This document shows, in pieces, positions 61,361 through 64,000 of a stretch of DNA of 64,000 nucleotides. The notes beneath the pieces are model-generated. The model was not told the origin of the DNA, ran no database searches, and was given only the letters and a program-made list of their open reading frames with translations. A program made the translations under genes and the position numbers. Position 1 is the stretch's first letter. Every line of letters begins with the position of its first letter. Origin of the DNA: Mercurialis annua (taxonomy: Eukaryota; Streptophyta; Magnoliopsida; Malpighiales; Euphorbiaceae); the NCBI RefSeq assembly GCF_937616625.2, contig NC_065571.1, positions 45,803,651 to 45,867,650 on the forward strand, read 5' to 3'.

Positions 61361-62998
61361 CAGTTTGCGGATGACAGCCTTCTTTTCATTCCGAATGACT
61401 TAGAGATGATTGACAATCTTCTTTGCATTTTGAGATGTTTCGAGTTGATGTCGGGCCTTAAAATTAATTACCAAAAGTCGTCTATTATTGGTTTTAATGT
61501 CGATTCTTCTCCTCTTGCTAGAGCATCTGAAATCTTGGGGTGTAGATTTGAAGAACTTCCAATCGCTTATCTAGGCCTTACCCTTTCAAATAGAACGGTG
61601 GGCATAAAAGGTTGGGACCCGGTGGTTGCTAATTTTTCCTCTCAACTTTCATCATGGAGAGATAATCTTCTTTCTCTGAAAGGTATGCTTATTTTTTATC
61701 AAATTTTGTTCTTTAGTTTGTCGGTTTGTTATTTGGGTTCTTTTCGAATTCTATGTGTTGTCGCTGATTCTCTTAAACATATTATAAGAAGATTTTTATG
61801 GATGGTAAAGTTAACACTCGAGGTTTTAGTAAAGTTGTTTGGCTTGACGTTTGTGCTCGTATTCGATGGGGGGGGGGTGTAAGAAAGACTCCTTATGATT
61901 TGTGGTGTCTCTTCTAATTCCTCGATTGATAATTAGTTTGCAATTGATTCAATTAATACTCTTCATTTTTCGCATTTGTAGAAAGACATTTATCAAGTTT
62001 GTGTGAAGAATTAAGGTTGCTTGTGATTGTTTTGTGAGCTCGGTTTCTATGTCTATAAGTGATGGAACACGAGTTCGATTTTGGTTGGATCGTTGGATAA
62101 ACAAACCAATGTTTTCTATTATTCCTGGCCTTTTTTCCAAAAAAAAAACAAGCTTTGGTTGTCTCGGTTTGAGATCAGCAGCTCAATCATTTTGGTAATT
62201 TTGAATGATCAAGAAGGTTTCGTATAGGCGAATAGGAACAGTTTTCTCATCTGCAGAATTTGCTTCCTCGGTTGGATGGTTTGCAAGATGAAACCGACGG
62301 GTTCCTTTGACTGCAGTCAACAGAGTTCATAGTGTAATCTATGGCCAAGATGTTTACTGCATCTTTACATTCTGCACAGGTCAGTTCTCAAGACAGATAC
62401 ACGTTTTCAGCAGCAGCAGTTTGGAAGGAATTTCTACTTCCTCGTATCCAATTCTTCTTTGGTTGTTGGATCACGATCGAATCTCTTCAAACGTGATTTT
62501 GGAGAGAAGAGGTATTCTCAATAACGACCATGTTTCATGCTCTCTATGTGATAGTGAGGAATCATTAATTCATATTGTTCTTCATTGTAAGTTGGCATGG
62601 AGTTTATGGAATCTTATTTTGTCTAGCAGTAATGTTATTTGGGTGGTTCCTTTTTCTCTTGAATCTTTCTTTCTGCAACGGGTGGCTTTAGCTACGGGAA
62701 GATATCGACCTATTTGGAAGCTTATTTGGTTTTTTGGAGTTTGACATTTATGAAAAGGGCAAAACAATTGAGTTTTTAAAGAGGAATCTTCGAATACTCA
62801 GAGCTTGGTTTTCTTAACCATTTGCAAGGCGGTGGAATTTTATCGGACTAGGAATCAAAGTTTCACTTACTCAGAAAATGATGTTCATCGCTCTATTGAT
62901 TTTTTTATGTAATTTTGCCTAGTTGGTAGCTTCTGACTCTTTTGTCGCTTATCGCTTTGTGAATGTGTTTATATACTTACCATTTATCCAAAAAAAAT
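61361..62998 (+). mobile_element. 5'-truncated decayed LINE
   Basis: It starts directly at the RT active site (QFADDSLLFIPNDLEMIDNLLCILRC). A 158-codon open stretch (61406-61882) continues LKINYQKSSIIGF and LPIAYLGLTLSNR. Several frameshifts follow. The zf-RVT finger is readable at 62480-62600 (CSLCDSEESLIHIVLHC). Phrases at the end (KLIWFFG, then ENDVHRSIDFFM) parallel the LINE at 9536-12021 (IWFFGIWEFW, NDVFRSINFF), so both belong to one clade. A short A-run ends it at 62990-62998. Confidence 0.85.
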
Positions 62999-63002
62999 TG
63001 AG

Positions 63003-63374
63003 GGTTAATTATATAAAAAATCACAATCTTTATTTGTAGTTTTATTTTAATCACGACTCTTAAAAGTTGGTATTTATATACACAACCTTTCATTTTGTTT
63101 TAAATCTATCACTAAAGTAAAATTCAGTGTATTTTTTATGACTAAAAATTCATAATCCTACATACTCTAACCGAAATATAATAAGATTTGGTGTACATTT
63201 ATAATTCGGATCTTTAATCAATAGTTTAACGAAGAATTTAGTCAGCACAAATACATTAATATAATGAATTTAAAACAAAAAACTGAAAGGTCGCGTTTTT
63301 AAATGTCACCTTTTAAAAATAATGACTAAAATGAAACTACATGCAAAATTTATGATTTTTTATATAATTAACTC
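63003..63374. mobile_element. Foldback MITE (GGGTTAATTATATAAAAAAT termini)
   Basis: The left arm GGGTTAATTATATAAAAAAT mirrors the right end ATTTTTTATATAATTAACTC; TAGTTTTATTTTAATCACGA pairs approximately with the inner right arm. No clean duplication. It inserted beside the LINE poly-A. Confidence 0.75.
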
Positions 63375-63569
63375 ATAAATTAATAAGTATTGACTAAGTA
63401 GTTTATATAAATTATCGATGTTGCTAACGACTTTCACAATAAAAAGAAAAAAATTAAAAATTAACCGCTTACTAATAAAGACTTACTATAAAACTTAGTA
63501 GTTAATCCACTCTAGAAATCTAAAAAAAAGTGGTAAACCAAACATCTGGATAAAATCAATCCATATATG

Positions 63570-64000
63570 TAGAGGTGGCCATGGGCCGGGTCAGCCCGTG
63601 AACCGGCCCGGAACCGGCCCGGTCAAACTCGGACCGGAACCGGTCAAACCCGGAACCGGACTAAAACCGGCCCGGAACCGTACAAAGGGCGGTTTCGGGC
63701 CGGTTCCAGATTTGTTGAACCGTGACCCGGCGGTTCCGGGTCGGAACCGGCGGTTCAAGGGTCGAACCCGTTAATAAAAAATATATATTATATATTTAAA
63801 ATATATATTATATATTTAAAATATATATTATATCTTTATTATATAATATATTTACTTTTTGCAATAAAATATATGTTATATTTATTTTAGTAAAAGTTTT
63901 GGTTAATATTTTAACTTTTTTAAAAAAAAAATTATTTTCTTATAATACTATCTCCGTGAGTTATTTTATTGTTAAATTACATTTTTTAGTAATTAAATTT
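63570..64000. mobile_element. hAT-like element, left end only
   Basis: The sequence TAGAGGTGGCCATGGGCCGG is the hAT-type terminal motif. It is followed within 200 bp by more than ten CCGGAACCGG/CCGGCCCGG-like words on both strands, then A/T-rich repeats (AATATATATTATATATTTAA in tandem). The right end and the 8-bp duplication lie beyond the window. Confidence 0.65.

Overview
This window is plant nuclear DNA, almost certainly from a eudicot. The host genes have GT-AG introns and encode plant proteins: ribosomal protein L10, cytochrome bc1 subunit 8, a B3 protein, a STAR/KH protein, F-box/FBD proteins and a RING ligase. Around them lies AT-rich DNA packed with transposons (Athila-type Ty3, Ty1/copia, L1-clade LINEs, SINEs, Harbinger, Stowaway, hAT and Mutator-like elements with 9-bp target duplications). 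The species cannot be fixed from the sequence.

Layout. 1-6961 is the 3' part of an Athila-type Ty3 element: end of pol, a downstream extra ORF, a polypurine tract and the 3' LTR. The LTR ends inside an F-box/FBD gene fragment (6962-7190). Next comes a decayed copia pol (about 7196-12115), split by a Harbinger-type MITE (8918-9496, TTA duplication) and a 5'-truncated LINE (9536-12021, ACCTTAGAG duplication). 12735-18400 holds two F-box/FBD paralogues on the minus strand. One has a full-length three-exon frame with a SINE in an intron. The other is a pseudogene that lost its F-box core. Foldback elements separate them.

20004-60211 is the gene-rich part, with seven further genes or gene models: RPL10 (+, 20004-21676), a B3-domain protein (-, 26363-23215), QCR8 (-, 30563-29356), a STAR/KH RNA-binding protein (-, 35845-32010), a membrane RING E3 ligase (+, 50563-54939), a coiled-coil protein of unknown function (-, 60211-55634), and a two-ORF LINE (-, 48850-43836) between the last two host blocks. 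The intergenic DNA and introns hold many small inverted-repeat elements. 38.7-42.46 kb looks like one element carrying four others, three of them dated by matching 9-bp duplications. The window ends with a decayed LINE (61361-62998), a foldback MITE and the terminus of a hAT-like element that runs off the edge.

I built the gene models by joining open reading frames at visible splice sites and checking phase; each model has a total length divisible by three and keeps its family motifs. There is no operon-like cooperation. The genes are independent housekeeping or regulatory loci. I see no clearly novel biological system. The most unusual structures are the palindrome array duplicated between the Athila LTR and its internal spacer, the 9-bp-duplication foldback elements with different GC-rich hairpin arrays in their cores, a possible 81-nt cassette exon, and the decaying C-terminus of the B3 gene.
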